Below are positions 9,425 through 22,543 of a DNA stretch of 64,000 nt, one piece after another. The notes beneath the pieces are model-generated. The model had not been told where the DNA came from. It ran no database searches and was given only the letters and a program-made list of their open reading frames with translations. The translations under genes and the position numbers were made by a program. The stretch comes from Anaerolineae bacterium (GTDB lineage: Bacteria > Chloroflexota > Anaerolineae > B4-G1 > DUEL01): positions 1 through 64,000 of the forward strand of contig JANXCY010000008.1 in the NCBI GenBank assembly GCA_025060135.1. Reading direction: 5' to 3'. Position 1 is the stretch's first letter; every line of letters begins with the position of its first letter.

Positions 9425-10798
9425 CTATGCGATGACAGCGGTGGGCAAGGCGAAGGCCACCGTCAAGCCGCCGCCCGGGGTGGGCTCAGCCCAGATATGG
9501 CCACCGTGGGCCTCCACAATGTGACGGGCGATGCTCAGGCCCAGCCCGCTTCCTCCCGTTGCCCGCTGGCGGGAGGGGTCTCGCCGCCAGAAGCGCTCAA
9601 AGAGATGGGGGAGGTCCTCCGGAGGCACGCCGGGCCCGGTATCGGCCACCGCCACCATCACTTCCCGGCCCCGGTCGGCGACCCGAACCGTGATGCGACC
9701 CTCCGGCGGGGTATAGCGCAGCGCGTTGGTGAGCAGGTTCCCCATCACCTGAGCCAGCCGGTCTCGGTCGGCCAGGACCAGGGGGAGGGATGCAGGTCGC
9801 TCCAGGGAAAGGGAGACGCTCCGCTCCTGGGCTGTGGGCCGGTGGGCCTCTACCACCTCCTCCAGAAATCTGCCCAGGTCCAGCGGCCCCCTGTGGAGGG
9901 TCAATTCGCCTGCGTCGGCCAGGGAGAGCAGGCGGAGGTCTTCCACCAAGCGGGAGAGGATGCGCACCTGGGCCAGTGCGGCCAGCAGGTTCTCCCGATC
10001 GGCGGGATATACCCCGTCCACCATTGCTTCCAGCGTCCCCTGGAGGACAGTGAGGGGCGTACGCAGTTCGTGAGCCAGGTCAGCCGTCTGGTTGCGGCGG
10101 GCCTCCTGGGCACGGGCCAGGCTTTCGGCCATCCCGTTGAACGCACGGGCCAGTTGGGCGACCTCATCGTTCCCCCGGACCGGTGCCCGGACGGAGAGGT
10201 CGCCCCGGGCGATGGCCTGGCTGGCGGCGGTGAGTTGCTGGAGGGGATGAATGATGGAGCGGAAGAGTACCCCTCCCACCACCAGGGCCATCGCGAGGGC
10301 GGTCAGCGTGGCGACCAGGAGCGCGGTCCGAACGCGAGAAAGGAAAGTCAGTTGCTCGGGATTCAGGGGGAGGGGCCGGATCAGCGCCAGGTTGGGGAGA
10401 ATGTAACCCACGATCTCCCCGTTCAGCAGGATTTGAATCCCGGTTTGGAGTTCCCGACGGGTGGCGGTCCCGCGCGGGTCGCCCCGGGTATCACCGACAA
10501 TGCGGCCCGACGCATCAGCCACCCGGAAGTCCAGCACGCCGGGAGGGGTCATCCCCCGGCGCATCATAGGGGGCCGGGGGAAGAGAGCCAGCCGTTCCTG
10601 CAGGCCGTCCCAGGAGCCGTAGACCGCATAGTACTCGGCCAGCGCGAGGGAGACTCGTTCCCACATCCCGCCCCGGGCCAGCGCGTAGCGACGAAATTCC
10701 TGCTCCGTTGTCCAGCCGACCAGGAGGGCCACTCCACCGATGGCCACCCCGACAACGGCCAGAAAGGCCAGCATCCCTTTCCAGAACAGGCTACGCAT
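9425..10798 (-). CDS. Sensor histidine kinase (HAMP-HisKA-HATPase)
   Basis: DLAHELRTPLTVLQGTLEAM ... NLLTNALRYTPPEGRI ... DTGPGVPPEDLPHLFERFWR. Confidence 0.95.
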   Translation of the reverse strand: MRSLFWKGMLAFLAVVGVAIGGVALLVGWTTEQEFRRYALARGGMWERVSLALAEYYAVYGSWDGLQERLALFPRPPMMRRGMTPPGVLDFRVADASGRIVGDTRGDPRGTATRRELQTGIQILLNGEIVGYILPNLALIRPLPLNPEQLTFLSRVRTALLVATLTALAMALVVGGVLFRSIIHPLQQLTAASQAIARGDLSVRAPVRGNDEVAQLARAFNGMAESLARAQEARRNQTADLAHELRTPLTVLQGTLEAMVDGVYPADRENLLAALAQVRILSRLVEDLRLLSLADAGELTLHRGPLDLGRFLEEVVEAHRPTAQERSVSLSLERPASLPLVLADRDRLAQVMGNLLTNALRYTPPEGRITVRVADRGREVMVAVADTGPGVPPEDLPHLFERFWRRDPSRQRATGGSGLGLSIARHIVEAHGGHIWAEPTPGGGLTVAFALPTAVIA

Positions 10799-11483
10799 AC
10801 TCTATCTCAGGGTTCAAGCGGTACCCCACCCCCCAGACGGTCAGAATGAAGCGCGGGTTGGCCGGGTCCGGCTCTATCTTGCGTCGCAGGTTCTTGATAT
10901 GGGCGTCCACCGTCCGTTCATATCCCTCAAACGCCACACCCTGGACGGCCTCCAGCAGGTCGGAGCGGCGAAAAACCTGTCCCGGAGCGCGCATCATGGT
11001 TTCCAGAAGACCAAACTCCGTTGGGGTGAGGTCCACCGGTTTCCCGTAGACCGTTACCGTATGGGTGGAACGGTCCAGGGAGATGGGGCCGAATCGGAGA
11101 ACGGGGGGCGAGGGAGCAGGCCCATGGGCCCGGCGCAGGACTGCCCGGACTCGGGCGACCAGTTCCCGGGGGCTGAAGGGCTTGGTCACGTAGTCGTCGG
11201 CGCCCAGTTCCAGGCCCACGATGCGGTCCATTTCCTCCACGCGGGCAGTCAGCATAATAATGGGGACGTCTCGCTCCCGCCGGATGCGACGGGTGAACTC
11301 CAGCCCGTCCATTTTCGGCATGCGGATGTCCAAGACGATGAGGTCCGGTTGCTCATGGCGGGCCACATAGAGCGCCTCCTCACCGTTGGAGGCAGTAACG
11401 ACTCGAAAGCCAGCCTCCTCCAGGTACGCCCGGACCAGGCGCCGAATTTGCGGCTCGTCATCCACGACCAGAATGGTTTGCAT
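10791..11483 (-). CDS. OmpR/PhoB-family response regulator
   Basis: MQTILVVDDEPQIRRLVRAYLEEAG...; C-terminal winged helix YERTVDAHIKNLRRKIEPDPANPRFILTVWGVGYRL. Confidence 0.95.
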   Translation of the reverse strand: MQTILVVDDEPQIRRLVRAYLEEAGFRVVTASNGEEALYVARHEQPDLIVLDIRMPKMDGLEFTRRIRRERDVPIIMLTARVEEMDRIVGLELGADDYVTKPFSPRELVARVRAVLRRAHGPAPSPPVLRFGPISLDRSTHTVTVYGKPVDLTPTEFGLLETMMRAPGQVFRRSDLLEAVQGVAFEGYERTVDAHIKNLRRKIEPDPANPRFILTVWGVGYRLNPEIEYA

Positions 11484-11612
11484 CGCAGGGATACCAGGAG
11501 GAGATTCCTGATGTGAACCGGAGCGAGAGCACGTCGGGCTCCGGCAAAGTGTATTTTCCATCCCGGGGGTGAAGATGGGGTGAAGATCGCGTGAAGAAAC
11601 GGTGAATCGTGT

Positions 11613-12239
11613 TCATCCGGTACCGAACATCCGGTCCCCCGCATCGCCCATGCCGGGCACAATGTAGCCGGCCTCGTTGAGGTCGTTATCCACAGCGGCC
11701 AGGTAGACGGGGACGTCGGGGTGGGCCTGAGTAAAGCGGTTCAGGCCTGGCCAGGCGGCAAGGATGCTGACGAATTTGATCTTGCGCGCCCCCCACCGTT
11801 TCAAAATATCCACCGCCGCGATGGCCGATCCGCCGGTCGCCAGCATCGGGTCCAGCAGAAGGCACACATCCACCGTGGGGCTGACGGGGAGGCGGGAGTA
11901 ATATTCTACCGGCTGGAGCGTCCGCTGGTCTCGGGAGAGGCCAATGTGCCAGACTTCGGCTCCGGGCAACATCTGCCAGGCTCCTTCCACCATGACAATC
12001 CCTGCCCGCAGGATGGGCACCAGTCCGACCTTTTCCAGCAGCCGCCGTCCCTCCGCCCGCCCCAACGGGGTCTGGACCAGTATGGGCTCGGTCGGCAAAT
12101 CCGCCGTTGCCTCGTAGACCAGCAGGATGGTGATTTCCCGCACCAGTTCACGGAACTTTTTCGGGTCCGTCCGTTCGTCCCGCAAGAGAGCCAGTTTATG
12201 CTGGACCAGGGGGTGAGAGGAGATGAAAACCTGAGCCAT
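11613..12239 (-). CDS. upp: Uracil phosphoribosyltransferase
   Basis: [36 protein letters not shown]...[21 protein letters not shown]... Confidence 0.96.
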   Translation of the reverse strand: MAQVFISSHPLVQHKLALLRDERTDPKKFRELVREITILLVYEATADLPTEPILVQTPLGRAEGRRLLEKVGLVPILRAGIVMVEGAWQMLPGAEVWHIGLSRDQRTLQPVEYYSRLPVSPTVDVCLLLDPMLATGGSAIAAVDILKRWGARKIKFVSILAAWPGLNRFTQAHPDVPVYLAAVDNDLNEAGYIVPGMGDAGDRMFGTG

Positions 12240-12273
12240 GTTGCCTCCTGTAGATGGGTGAACGCGCGCTGAT

Positions 12274-12400
12274 TGAGAACATCTCGGAATATTCAGGCTG
12301 TTTGGAAATAGTGGCCATGGAGACCAGGCTGTCCGGCCCGTCCCATCCAAGCTAACCGCCTGCGCTACGCCGTTTTCGGCATTTTTCAGACAGGCTCTTA
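12274..12400. mobile_element. MITE-like TIR element, copy 2 (in the upp 5' leader)
   Basis: TGAGAACATCTCGGAATATTCAGG ... TTTTTCAGACAGGCTCTTAG. Confidence 0.65.
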
Positions 12401-12402
12401 GA

Positions 12403-12431
12403 ATTGTACTGCATATAGGGGAAGGTGTCAA
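12403..12431 (-). promoter_or_regulatory. sigma70-type promoter of upp
   Basis: TTGACA-N17-TACAAT on minus strand, adjoining the MITE end. Confidence 0.75.
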
Positions 12432-12623
12432 TCGCGGTCCGAATTCTGGCTTTTCTCTCCATGCCGGATGAAACTTTATCGGAAATGGGACGCGGAAGAA
12501 TACGGAGATAGGGGTGTTTGCGGAAAATCTATCCAATCCATGTCCGTCCGTGGGTCTCCGGGTCCATCCGTGTTTTACAGGCCGCCGCCCCAACCCAACC
12601 CGCTATTCATTCAGGAGGAAGCA

Positions 12624-13394
12624 ATGCCAGTGGTATCCGTGGGCGAGACAACGATGTTTTATACGGTGAGCGGTCGGCAGGGGCCAGCGGTGGTGCTGAT
12701 TCACGGAGCCGGCGGCAGCCACCTGCACTGGCCTGCGGCGCTGCGCCGTCTGCCCGGCGCCACCGTCTATGCCGTAGACCTCCCGGGGCACGGGCGCTCG
12801 GGAGGGTCGGGTCGGGAACGCATAGAGGAGTATGCTGCCGACATTGTCCGCTTCCTGGACAGGGCAGGCATCGCGCGCGGGGTGCTCGTGGGGCACTCTA
12901 TGGGGGGAGCCATTGCCCAGATGGCGGCGCTGATGGCTCCGGAGCGGGTCTCCGGGCTGGTGCTGGTGGGCACCAGCGCGCGGCTCCGGGTGGCGCCAGC
13001 TATCCTGGAAGGGATTCTGCAGGACGCGAAGGGGGCCCTCGCCCTGATGACCGAATGGGCCTGGGGTCCGAGCGCCGACCCCGCTCTGATCGCCCGGGGG
13101 CGCCAGATGATGGCGCGTGTCAACATCCGGGTCTTGTGGGGGGACTTTGCCGCCTGCGACCGGTTTGATCTCCGGGAGCGGGTGGGGGACATCACTGCCC
13201 CGACGCTGGTCATCACGGGCTCGGAAGACCGGATGACGCCGCCGAAGTTCGGGCAGTGGCTGGCGGAGCAGATCCCGGGCGCGCGCTTCGTCCTGGTGGA
13301 GGGGGCCGGTCATATGGTGATGCTGGAACGGCCGGAAGAGGTGGCCAGCGTGGTGCGCGAGTGGCTGGATGTGGTCGCGCAAGCGCAAGGTTAA
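12624..13394 (+). CDS. Alpha/beta-fold hydrolase
   Basis: VVLIHGAGGSHLHW...VLVGHSMGGAIAQMAAL...GAGHMVMLERPEEV. Confidence 0.93.
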   Translation: MPVVSVGETTMFYTVSGRQGPAVVLIHGAGGSHLHWPAALRRLPGATVYAVDLPGHGRSGGSGRERIEEYAADIVRFLDRAGIARGVLVGHSMGGAIAQMAALMAPERVSGLVLVGTSARLRVAPAILEGILQDAKGALALMTEWAWGPSADPALIARGRQMMARVNIRVLWGDFAACDRFDLRERVGDITAPTLVITGSEDRMTPPKFGQWLAEQIPGARFVLVEGAGHMVMLERPEEVASVVREWLDVVAQAQG

Positions 13395-13406
13395 TCTTGC
13401 GCCCCA

Positions 13407-14801
13407 TTACATGGCTTCTCTCAGCGTATCCAGGAACTCCCGGTTGTTGCGGGTGCGGGCCAGGTGCTGAAGGACCGACTCGGTAACCGTTGTCAGGTCA
13501 TAGCCAGCGCCCGCCGGAGGCGGAGCCACCATCTGCGCGATCATCTTACGCATCAGCCAGACCTTTTGTAGGGTATCCGGCTCCAGGAGCAGTTCTTCTC
13601 GGCGAGTGCCAGAGCGCTCAATGTCAAAGGCCGGGAAGATGCGCCGTTCCTGCAGCCGGCGGCTGAGGTGGAGTTCCATATTGCCGGTCCCCTTGAATTC
13701 TTCGTAAATCATATCGTCCATCCGGCTGCCGGTATCCACCAGACAGGTGGCGATGATAGTGAGGCTCCCCCCCTCTTCCAGGTTGCGCGCTGCGCCGAAG
13801 AAACTCTTGGGCGGGTAGAGGGCCGCCGGGTCCAGGCCACCGGAAAGGGTGCGCCCGCTGGGCTGAACGACCAGGTTATAGGCCCGCGCCAGCCGGGTGA
13901 TGCTATCCAGCAGGATGACCACGTCCTTTTTGCACTCCACCAGCCGTTTGGCCCGCTCCAGCGCCATTTCCGCCACTTTGGTGTGGTTCTGGACCGGCTC
14001 GTCAAAGGTGGAACTGATGACCTCGGCCTCCACCGACCGGTCCATATCAGTAACCTCCTCGGGCCGTTCGCCGATGAGGACGACCATCAGGTGGACCTCC
14101 GGGTGGTTGGCGGTGATCCCGTTGGCGATGTGCTTGAGGACGGTGGTTTTGCCGGCCTTCGGCGGCGAGACGATGAGCCCTCGCTGTCCCTTCCCGATGG
14201 GCGCGATCAGGCTGAGCAGACGGGTGGTCAGGTTGTGCCGGTCCGTCTCAATGATCAGCCGTTTGTTGGGGAAGATGGGGGTCAGTCTCTCAAAGCGGGG
14301 GCGCAGTTTGGCCTGTTCCGGGTCCATTCCGTTGACGGTCTCCACCCGGAGCAGGCTATACCAGCGCTCGGTCTCTTTCGGAGGACGGACCTGACCGATG
14401 ACCAGGTCGCCGTTGCGCAGGCCGAAGCGCCGGATCTGCGACTGGGAGACGTACACATCGTCCGGGCCGGGGAGATAGTTCTGGCCCCGCAGGAAGCCCA
14501 CCCCTTCGTCCGGGAGAATCTCCAAGACACCGCCCCGAAAGGTCAATCCTTCCCGTTCCGCCTTGGCCTGCAGGATACGCAGGATAAGGTCTTCCTTCTT
14601 GATCCGGCTGTATCCAGAGACCCCCATTTTGCGGGCCAACTCCCGCAACTCTGAGAGGGTCCACGTCTCCAGTATGCCCATTTCCAGGATGTCGGCGGGC
14701 ACTCCCGGGACGATTTCCCGGGAGCCTTCTTCCACAGGAGGGGTGGGCCGCTCTTCTCCGTTGAAGGTAGATATTTCGTCCATAAACTGTGCCTCCATCA
14801 A
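13407..14801 (-). CDS. rho: Transcription termination factor Rho
   Basis: [25 protein letters not shown]...[15 protein letters not shown]...[33 protein letters not shown]. Confidence 0.97.
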   Translation of the reverse strand: MMEAQFMDEISTFNGEERPTPPVEEGSREIVPGVPADILEMGILETWTLSELRELARKMGVSGYSRIKKEDLILRILQAKAEREGLTFRGGVLEILPDEGVGFLRGQNYLPGPDDVYVSQSQIRRFGLRNGDLVIGQVRPPKETERWYSLLRVETVNGMDPEQAKLRPRFERLTPIFPNKRLIIETDRHNLTTRLLSLIAPIGKGQRGLIVSPPKAGKTTVLKHIANGITANHPEVHLMVVLIGERPEEVTDMDRSVEAEVISSTFDEPVQNHTKVAEMALERAKRLVECKKDVVILLDSITRLARAYNLVVQPSGRTLSGGLDPAALYPPKSFFGAARNLEEGGSLTIIATCLVDTGSRMDDMIYEEFKGTGNMELHLSRRLQERRIFPAFDIERSGTRREELLLEPDTLQKVWLMRKMIAQMVAPPPAGAGYDLTTVTESVLQHLARTRNNREFLDTLREAM

Positions 14802-14831
14802 CAGTTGCAGTCCCAGGGGGAATTCTCCCCA

Positions 14832-15460
14832 TCATCCGTAGCGGGCAATATATGCCTCAGCCACTTCCACCAGTTCCCGGTTGCCGATGAAGAGGGCGGT
14901 ACGTTTTCCGGTCGTGTAGACCATCATGGTACTGGAGCCGTAGATGATGTAACCGGCGGCGACCAGGTTACGCCCCGGCTGGAGGCATCCTCCATCGTCC
15001 CTGGACCGAACGGGGTTCGGCGGCGATAGATGCCGAAGATGGTACCTATGCTGGCGTTCACATCTATGTTGGAGGACCCATCCAGAGGATCAAAGACCAG
15101 CACGTAGCGGCCTGTCGGGTAGCCTTCGGGGATAGGAATGATATCCGGTTCCTCTTCTGAGGCCATCACTGCCAGCCGACCGGTATAGGAGTGCATGCGG
15201 ATGATGGTCTGGTGGGCGAAGACGTCCAGTTTCATCTGGGCCTCGCCCTGAATGTTGGTTCGGCCGGCTGGGCCCAGAATCTGCACCAGGCCCGCGCGAG
15301 AGACTTCACGGGCGATGATTTTGGCCGCCAGCGCGATATCGTAAAGAAGGCTGGTGAAAACCCCGGTGGCCTGCGGGTGGGCCCGTTCCTGTTCCAGGAT
15401 GTGCCGTTCTATGGTGATGATTTCTCCGGGCAATCGGCTCATCCCGTGTACCAGATCCAT
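14832..15460 (-). pseudogene. fbp: Decayed class I fructose-1,6-bisphosphatase (frameshift plus internal deletion)
   Basis: N-terminal half [18 protein letters not shown]...[31 protein letters not shown]; frame changes near 14985 into [26 protein letters not shown] directly joined to [24 protein letters not shown]. Confidence 0.8.
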
Positions 15461-15843
15461 TTAGAGCCGCGCATCTCGCGGATGATGTCGGTGGGGGAGA
15501 GGATACCCAAGGGAGTCCCGTCCTCGTCCACAACCAGCAGGCATTGGGCGGGGCTCTCCAGGATTCGGCGCGCCGCCTCGGCAACGGGCGCGTTTTTGGT
15601 GATGGTGGTAACGCCTCGGCTCATCACATCGGCCGCGCGCATCTGGCTCAAGTCTTCCCCGTAGTGGGCGATGGCGTCGGTGTGAGAGACCACGCCCAGG
15701 GGCTGCGTTCCTTCTCCCTCGGCAACGATGATGGCATGGATGCCGGTGTCGGCCATCACCTGCACCACCTCCTGAAGTGGGGTATCGGGTTTGCAGAAGA
15801 TGATGCCTTTATGATAGATGTCTGCAACCCGGCGTTCTGGCAT
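15439..15843 (-). CDS. CBS-domain protein
   Basis: Two CBS repeats: [25 protein letters not shown]... and [25 protein letters not shown]... Confidence 0.9.
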   Translation of the reverse strand: MPERRVADIYHKGIIFCKPDTPLQEVVQVMADTGIHAIIVAEGEGTQPLGVVSHTDAIAHYGEDLSQMRAADVMSRGVTTITKNAPVAEAARRILESPAQCLLVVDEDGTPLGILSPTDIIREMRGSKWIWYTG

Positions 15844-15891
15844 TCGGGACCTCCCGTTGATGTTACGAACGCGACCCGCGCACAGCCCTGG

Positions 15892-16695
15892 TCAGTGGGT
15901 CCACCAGATAAAGTAGTAGCCCAGCACAGCGGCCCAGAGCAGGCTATCCACCCGGTCCAGCGCGCCGCCGTGGCCGGGGAAAAGGGTACCGCTATCTTTC
16001 GCGCCCACCTGTCGTTTGATCATAGAGACGGCCAGGTCGCCGCCGGGGGAGAGGGTGCCCACCAGCAGGCCCACGCCCGCGCCGTCTATCGCCCGGGGGC
16101 CGTGGGGGCCCGCCGCCAGATTCCAGAGGGCAGCCAGTCCGGCGGTCAGAAGGGTACCGATGACAATACCTCCGATGTAGCCCTCCCAGGTCTTGCCCGG
16201 GCTCAGCATCGGAGCCATTTTGTGGCGGCCCCACATCCGACCGACGAAGTAGGCACCGCTATCGGCCAGCCAGACAGCCGGCAGGACGGTCATCATCCAC
16301 CAGAAGCCATCGGGCAGGTTGCGTAGGCGGAGGATGTGCCATCCGCACCAGCCGATGTAGAGCGCCCCGGTCAGGGTCAGCGACCAGTTGGCTACCGGCT
16401 TCTCCTGCCGGCGCACCAGTTGCCAGGCCAGAGAGCCCAGCAGAACCAGGGAGAGGCCCGGGCCAAACAGCCCCCATCCCGGGAACTGGGCATCCAATAA
16501 CAGTACCCACAGGAGGAGCAGGGCCCAGGGCAGGGCAGGGCGGAACTGGTCTTTTTCCATCAGGCGGCAGAATTCCACCACCGCCACCGTGAGTACAGCG
16601 AGGACCAGGGCGAAGAACGGGATCCCTCCTGCCCGGATCAGGGCGATCACCAGAGGGAGGGCAATCAGAGAAGTGATCAGGCGGGTGCGCAACAC
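15892..16695 (-). CDS. cdsA: Phosphatidate cytidylyltransferase
   Basis: ADSGAYFVGRMWGRHKMAPMLSPGKTWEGYIGG...GDLAVSMIKRQVGAKDSGTLFPGHGGALDRVDSLL. Confidence 0.95.
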   Translation of the reverse strand: MLRTRLITSLIALPLVIALIRAGGIPFFALVLAVLTVAVVEFCRLMEKDQFRPALPWALLLLWVLLLDAQFPGWGLFGPGLSLVLLGSLAWQLVRRQEKPVANWSLTLTGALYIGWCGWHILRLRNLPDGFWWMMTVLPAVWLADSGAYFVGRMWGRHKMAPMLSPGKTWEGYIGGIVIGTLLTAGLAALWNLAAGPHGPRAIDGAGVGLLVGTLSPGGDLAVSMIKRQVGAKDSGTLFPGHGGALDRVDSLLWAAVLGYYFIWWTH

Positions 16696-16709
16696 GGAGA
16701 ATCGGGCAG

Positions 16710-17438
16710 TTATCCAGGGACCCGGCCAAAACGTCGTTCGCGCCGGGCATATTCAGCCAGGGCTTTGTAGAATTCGTCCTTATCAAAATCCGGCCAGTAG
16801 ACCGGGGTAACGTAGTATTCGGCGTAGGCGCCCTGCCAGATAAGAAAGTTGCTAACCCGCATCTCTCCGCTGGTCCGGATGATGAGGTCGGGGTCGGGCA
16901 GGCCGGCCGTGTAGAGGTAGCGGGCTATCAGGACTTCGTCCACCGCTTCGGGAGGGATGCCGTCATAGAGGATGCGGCGGACGGCGTCCACAATCTCGGC
17001 TCGTCCCCCGTAGTTAAAGGCGACGTTCAGGATGAGCCGTTCGTTGTTCCGGGTCAGGTCCAGCGCGTGGCGGATTTTGGCTGCCAGACGCTCCGGCACC
17101 CGCTCCATCCGCCCCAGATGGCGAATTTGGACCCCCTCTCGGTGGAGTTCCGGGAGTTCCCGGTCTATCATCTGCTCCATGAGGTCCAGCAGGCCGTCTA
17201 TCTCCTCCCGGGGACGTTCCCAGTTTTCGGTGGAGAACGCGTAGATGGTGAGGATCCGGATGCCAAACTCTCCCGCCGCGCGCAGGATGCGGCGGAGGTT
17301 CTCCGTTCCGGCGCGGTGGCCAGCCAGACGCGGGAGCCCCCGGGCCTGGGCCCATCGGCCATTCCCGTCCATGATGATGCCCACATGGACGGGGATTTTT
17401 TCCAATGGAGGATATCTCTTGTCCTCTGGTTGAGTCAT
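16710..17438 (-). CDS. uppS: Isoprenyl (undecaprenyl diphosphate) synthase
   Basis: [27 protein letters not shown]...[37 protein letters not shown]. Confidence 0.96.
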   Translation of the reverse strand: MTQPEDKRYPPLEKIPVHVGIIMDGNGRWAQARGLPRLAGHRAGTENLRRILRAAGEFGIRILTIYAFSTENWERPREEIDGLLDLMEQMIDRELPELHREGVQIRHLGRMERVPERLAAKIRHALDLTRNNERLILNVAFNYGGRAEIVDAVRRILYDGIPPEAVDEVLIARYLYTAGLPDPDLIIRTSGEMRVSNFLIWQGAYAEYYVTPVYWPDFDKDEFYKALAEYARRERRFGRVPG

Positions 17439-17566
17439 AGGGGCAAAACCGGAGATGGCGCCTCTGGGACCGTGTGGTAAGGCGGTGAACCGGCAGGTGT
17501 TCAGATAGAGATATTATACCACATTTTGCCTATTCGGCAAAAGGCAAAGCTCAGTCGGTATGTCTC

Positions 17567-17711
17567 TTCTTCGCTGACGCCTGATGGAGGGTCGGCGAAG
17601 CCGACCGGGTTGCGAACGAAGGGAAGCCCCATAGCCGAAGGCCCAGGCGAGGGCCGAGGGTAGTCGGCACCCAGCGGCGGCGGACCGACGCCCGACAAAA
17701 TTGGGACACAC
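17567..17711. repeat. Dispersed structured intergenic repeat A, copy 1
   Basis: TTCTTCGCTGACGCC...GGTCGGCGAAGCCGACC...GTCGGCACCCAGCGGCGGCGGACCGACGCCCGAC; aligns with 40714..40856. Confidence 0.75.
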
Positions 17712-17771
17712 CCGTTCCGTCCGCCTTACCCCTCACTCACCAATCCATGCCAGCATCCAGCAAGGAGGACA

Positions 17772-18329
17772 TCAAATTTCCATCACTTCCCGGGTCTTCC
17801 GTTCGCCGAGTTCTTCTGCCCGCGCCGTATACTTGTCGGTCAGTTCCTGCAGTTGGTCGCGGGCCTGATAGAATTCGTCTTCCGAAATCAGTTTTTCCTT
17901 TTCAAATTCCCGTAGGTCGTCCAGGGCCTCCCGACGGATATTGCGCAGGGCCACTTTGGCCTCCTCCACCCGTCGGCTGACCAGGCGCGCCAGTTCCGTT
18001 CGCCGCTGTTCCGTCAACGGAGGGATGACCAGGCGAATGATCCGGCCGTCGTTGGATGGAGTGAGGCCCAGGTCGGATTTCAGGATGGCCCTCTCGATCT
18101 CTCCCAGCGAGGAGGGGTCGTAGGGGCGGATGGTGAGCAGTTGCGGCTCCGGCGCGCTGATGACGGCCAGTTGGTGGAGGGGAGTGGGGACGCCATAATA
18201 ATCCACCATCACCCGCTCCACCAGGGCTGGGCTGGCCCGACCGGTGCGGATGGCCCGGAAGTCCGCTTCCATGACCTCCAGGGTCTTTTTCATGCGCTCT
18301 TCAGTTTCACGTAGCAAATCCCGGATCAT
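17772..18329 (-). CDS. frr: Ribosome recycling factor
   Basis: MIRDLLRETEERMKKTLEVMEADFRAIRTGRASPALVERVMVDYYG. Confidence 0.97.
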   Translation of the reverse strand: MIRDLLRETEERMKKTLEVMEADFRAIRTGRASPALVERVMVDYYGVPTPLHQLAVISAPEPQLLTIRPYDPSSLGEIERAILKSDLGLTPSNDGRIIRLVIPPLTEQRRTELARLVSRRVEEAKVALRNIRREALDDLREFEKEKLISEDEFYQARDQLQELTDKYTARAEELGERKTREVMEI

Positions 18330-18376
18330 GCCCTCCTCCTGGCGGGAACGCGCGGATATGGAGGATTCCCGAGGCT

Positions 18377-19751
<1,375 letters not shown>

Positions 19752-19785
19752 CGGGACCTCCTTGTGTTAGCGAATGCATCTTGGG

Positions 19786-20670
<885 letters not shown>

Positions 20671-20872
20671 CGGATTCACCTCCTGAACTGTTGGTTCCTC
20701 CGCCTCCTTCACCCCGCCGGGGACCGGGCGGCCACTCCGGCACAGCCCGGACGGTCCGGAGGCGTGCGATGTCGGCCTGTGGGCCGGAGGGATTGTACCA
20801 CAAAAGCGCGGATGCGGCAAGGGGAGAGGACCAGGGCTATCCGGGAGGTTGCTGGCGGAGGCGAACGGAGGG

Positions 20873-22543
20873 CTACGGCCAGGGGCAGGTCTGATAGTCG
20901 GCGCCCAGGATCAGGCGGATACCGACCGGGGATTGGGGATCGGGCTCATAGGTGACCCGCTGGTCGGGAATCCCTAGCATCTCCTGGAGCGGTTCCAGAC
21001 CGGTTCCCTTGGGGTGCTCCCGAAAGACGACCAGAGAGGTCTGAGCGATATCCTGACGCTCCGGTGGGCCAATAACGACCAGAAATCCCGCCCGCACTAA
21101 ACGGTCGGCCGCCAGCCGGTCCCAATCGGGGTGCGGCGTCCCGTTCCGTACCTCTACCAGCGTAAAGCGACGCTCCAGACGGGCCTCCGGCATCGGGGCC
21201 ATCGCCTCTGCCAGCATCGGCTCAATCTTTTCCCATTGGGGCAGGAAGACATGCCCGCCATAGGGCGTGGTCCATGGGATGACCATATCCGGACCGATGT
21301 TGTAGAAGCGGACGTTTTGCTCCTCCAGCCGCAGCGCGACCTGGGCCAGGTCCAGAATCTTGGATAGAGGAAGGTCCGTGACAACCATCTGCCGGACCTG
21401 CTCCCACAGGGCCGGAGCCTCCTGCAGAACCCCGGTGGTTCGGGCCTTTCGCCAGATGGCCTGAAGGACTTGTTGTTGGCGGCGCTCCCGGGAGAACACG
21501 CTGGTTGTCCGCCGGGAACGGGCATACCAGAGGGCGGTCTCACCGTCCATAGAGTGCATGCCCGGCTCCAGGGTGAGGATGGGGTACTGACCGTTCTCGT
21601 CGGGGTATGGCCAGTAGTCGCTGATGGGGCAGTGAACCGGAATCTCCACCCCGCCCAGCAGGTCCACGATGCCGATGAGCCCGTCAAAGTCGGTCCGGAC
21701 GAAGTAGTCGGCGCGGATGCCCAGATTATAGAGTAACGTGTCCCGTAGCAGCGCCGTCCCGCCCCCGGGATACCCATAGGCTTCTCCGTAGTAATCGGCG
21801 AAGTTAATGCGGCTCATCCAGAAGTTGGGGATGTATACATAGAGATCACGCGGGATGGAAATAATAGAAACAGCAGGCCGACCCATCTGGACGGACACTA
21901 CGTGGATCGCATCGGTGTGCCATTCCGACCAGTGGGGGCGGCGATCGCTCCCCAGAACGACGATGTTGATGGCGTCCGAGGCCACCGGCACCGGTATCAC
22001 CGGGGTGGGAATCGGGATCGGCGTGGATAACACGTTCTGCCAGGTGAGCATGGGGGTGGGAAAGGGGGAGGGCGTGATCAGGTAGGGAGTTGGAGTGGAT
22101 GTCGGAGTCGGAGAGGGAGAGGGAGTCGGGGGAACAAAGGGAGTGGCTGTAGGAGCCGGGGAAGGCTCCCGGAGGGTTGCAGTGAGCCTGGGGGACGTCG
22201 GGGAAGGTGTGGCGGTAAAATCGCTGGGGAAAACGGAGGCCCCCATCGGCGCGCGCCCGTGCACCAGGGCGTTCCCGCCCATCGTCAACAGGCCGAGCAG
22301 GAGCAAGCTCGCCGCCGTGATGGCCCATAGACCCGGCCTCTGGACCCGCGCAGGGCGCAGTTCCCGGATGGCCTTATCCGGTCCGGGTAAAGGCGTTGTG
22401 TCCTCCGGCGGTTCCTCCTCGGAGAAGAGGGTCGTGAACGCCTGCCACAAATCGGTGGATGAGGTCGTCAGCGGGGCCTCAACGTTCAGAAACAGGTCTT
22501 CCAGTCGCCTGCGCAGTTGATGGGCGGAGTTTCGGGTACTCAT
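20873..22543 (-). CDS. LytR-CpsA-Psr (LCP) family protein
   Basis: [27 protein letters not shown]...[15 protein letters not shown]...[17 protein letters not shown]...[27 protein letters not shown]; Pro/Ser/Thr-rich linker. Confidence 0.92.
   Translation of the reverse strand: MSTRNSAHQLRRRLEDLFLNVEAPLTTSSTDLWQAFTTLFSEEEPPEDTTPLPGPDKAIRELRPARVQRPGLWAITAASLLLLGLLTMGGNALVHGRAPMGASVFPSDFTATPSPTSPRLTATLREPSPAPTATPFVPPTPSPSPTPTSTPTPYLITPSPFPTPMLTWQNVLSTPIPIPTPVIPVPVASDAINIVVLGSDRRPHWSEWHTDAIHVVSVQMGRPAVSIISIPRDLYVYIPNFWMSRINFADYYGEAYGYPGGGTALLRDTLLYNLGIRADYFVRTDFDGLIGIVDLLGGVEIPVHCPISDYWPYPDENGQYPILTLEPGMHSMDGETALWYARSRRTTSVFSRERRQQQVLQAIWRKARTTGVLQEAPALWEQVRQMVVTDLPLSKILDLAQVALRLEEQNVRFYNIGPDMVIPWTTPYGGHVFLPQWEKIEPMLAEAMAPMPEARLERRFTLVEVRNGTPHPDWDRLAADRLVRAGFLVVIGPPERQDIAQTSLVVFREHPKGTGLEPLQEMLGIPDQRVTYEPDPQSPVGIRLILGADYQTCPWP

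Noticed and set aside
9497-10849. 450-aa plus-strand ORF
   Set aside because: Antisense shadow of the sensor kinase gene.
14832-15460. Selenocysteine recoding to explain the interrupted FBPase
   Set aside because: The break is a change of reading frame plus missing sequence, not an in-frame UGA.
22080-22135. Short tandem GGAGTCGGAGAGGGAGAG-like repeat
   Set aside because: Lies within the LCP gene and encodes a Pro/Ser/Thr linker; ordinary low-complexity coding sequence.
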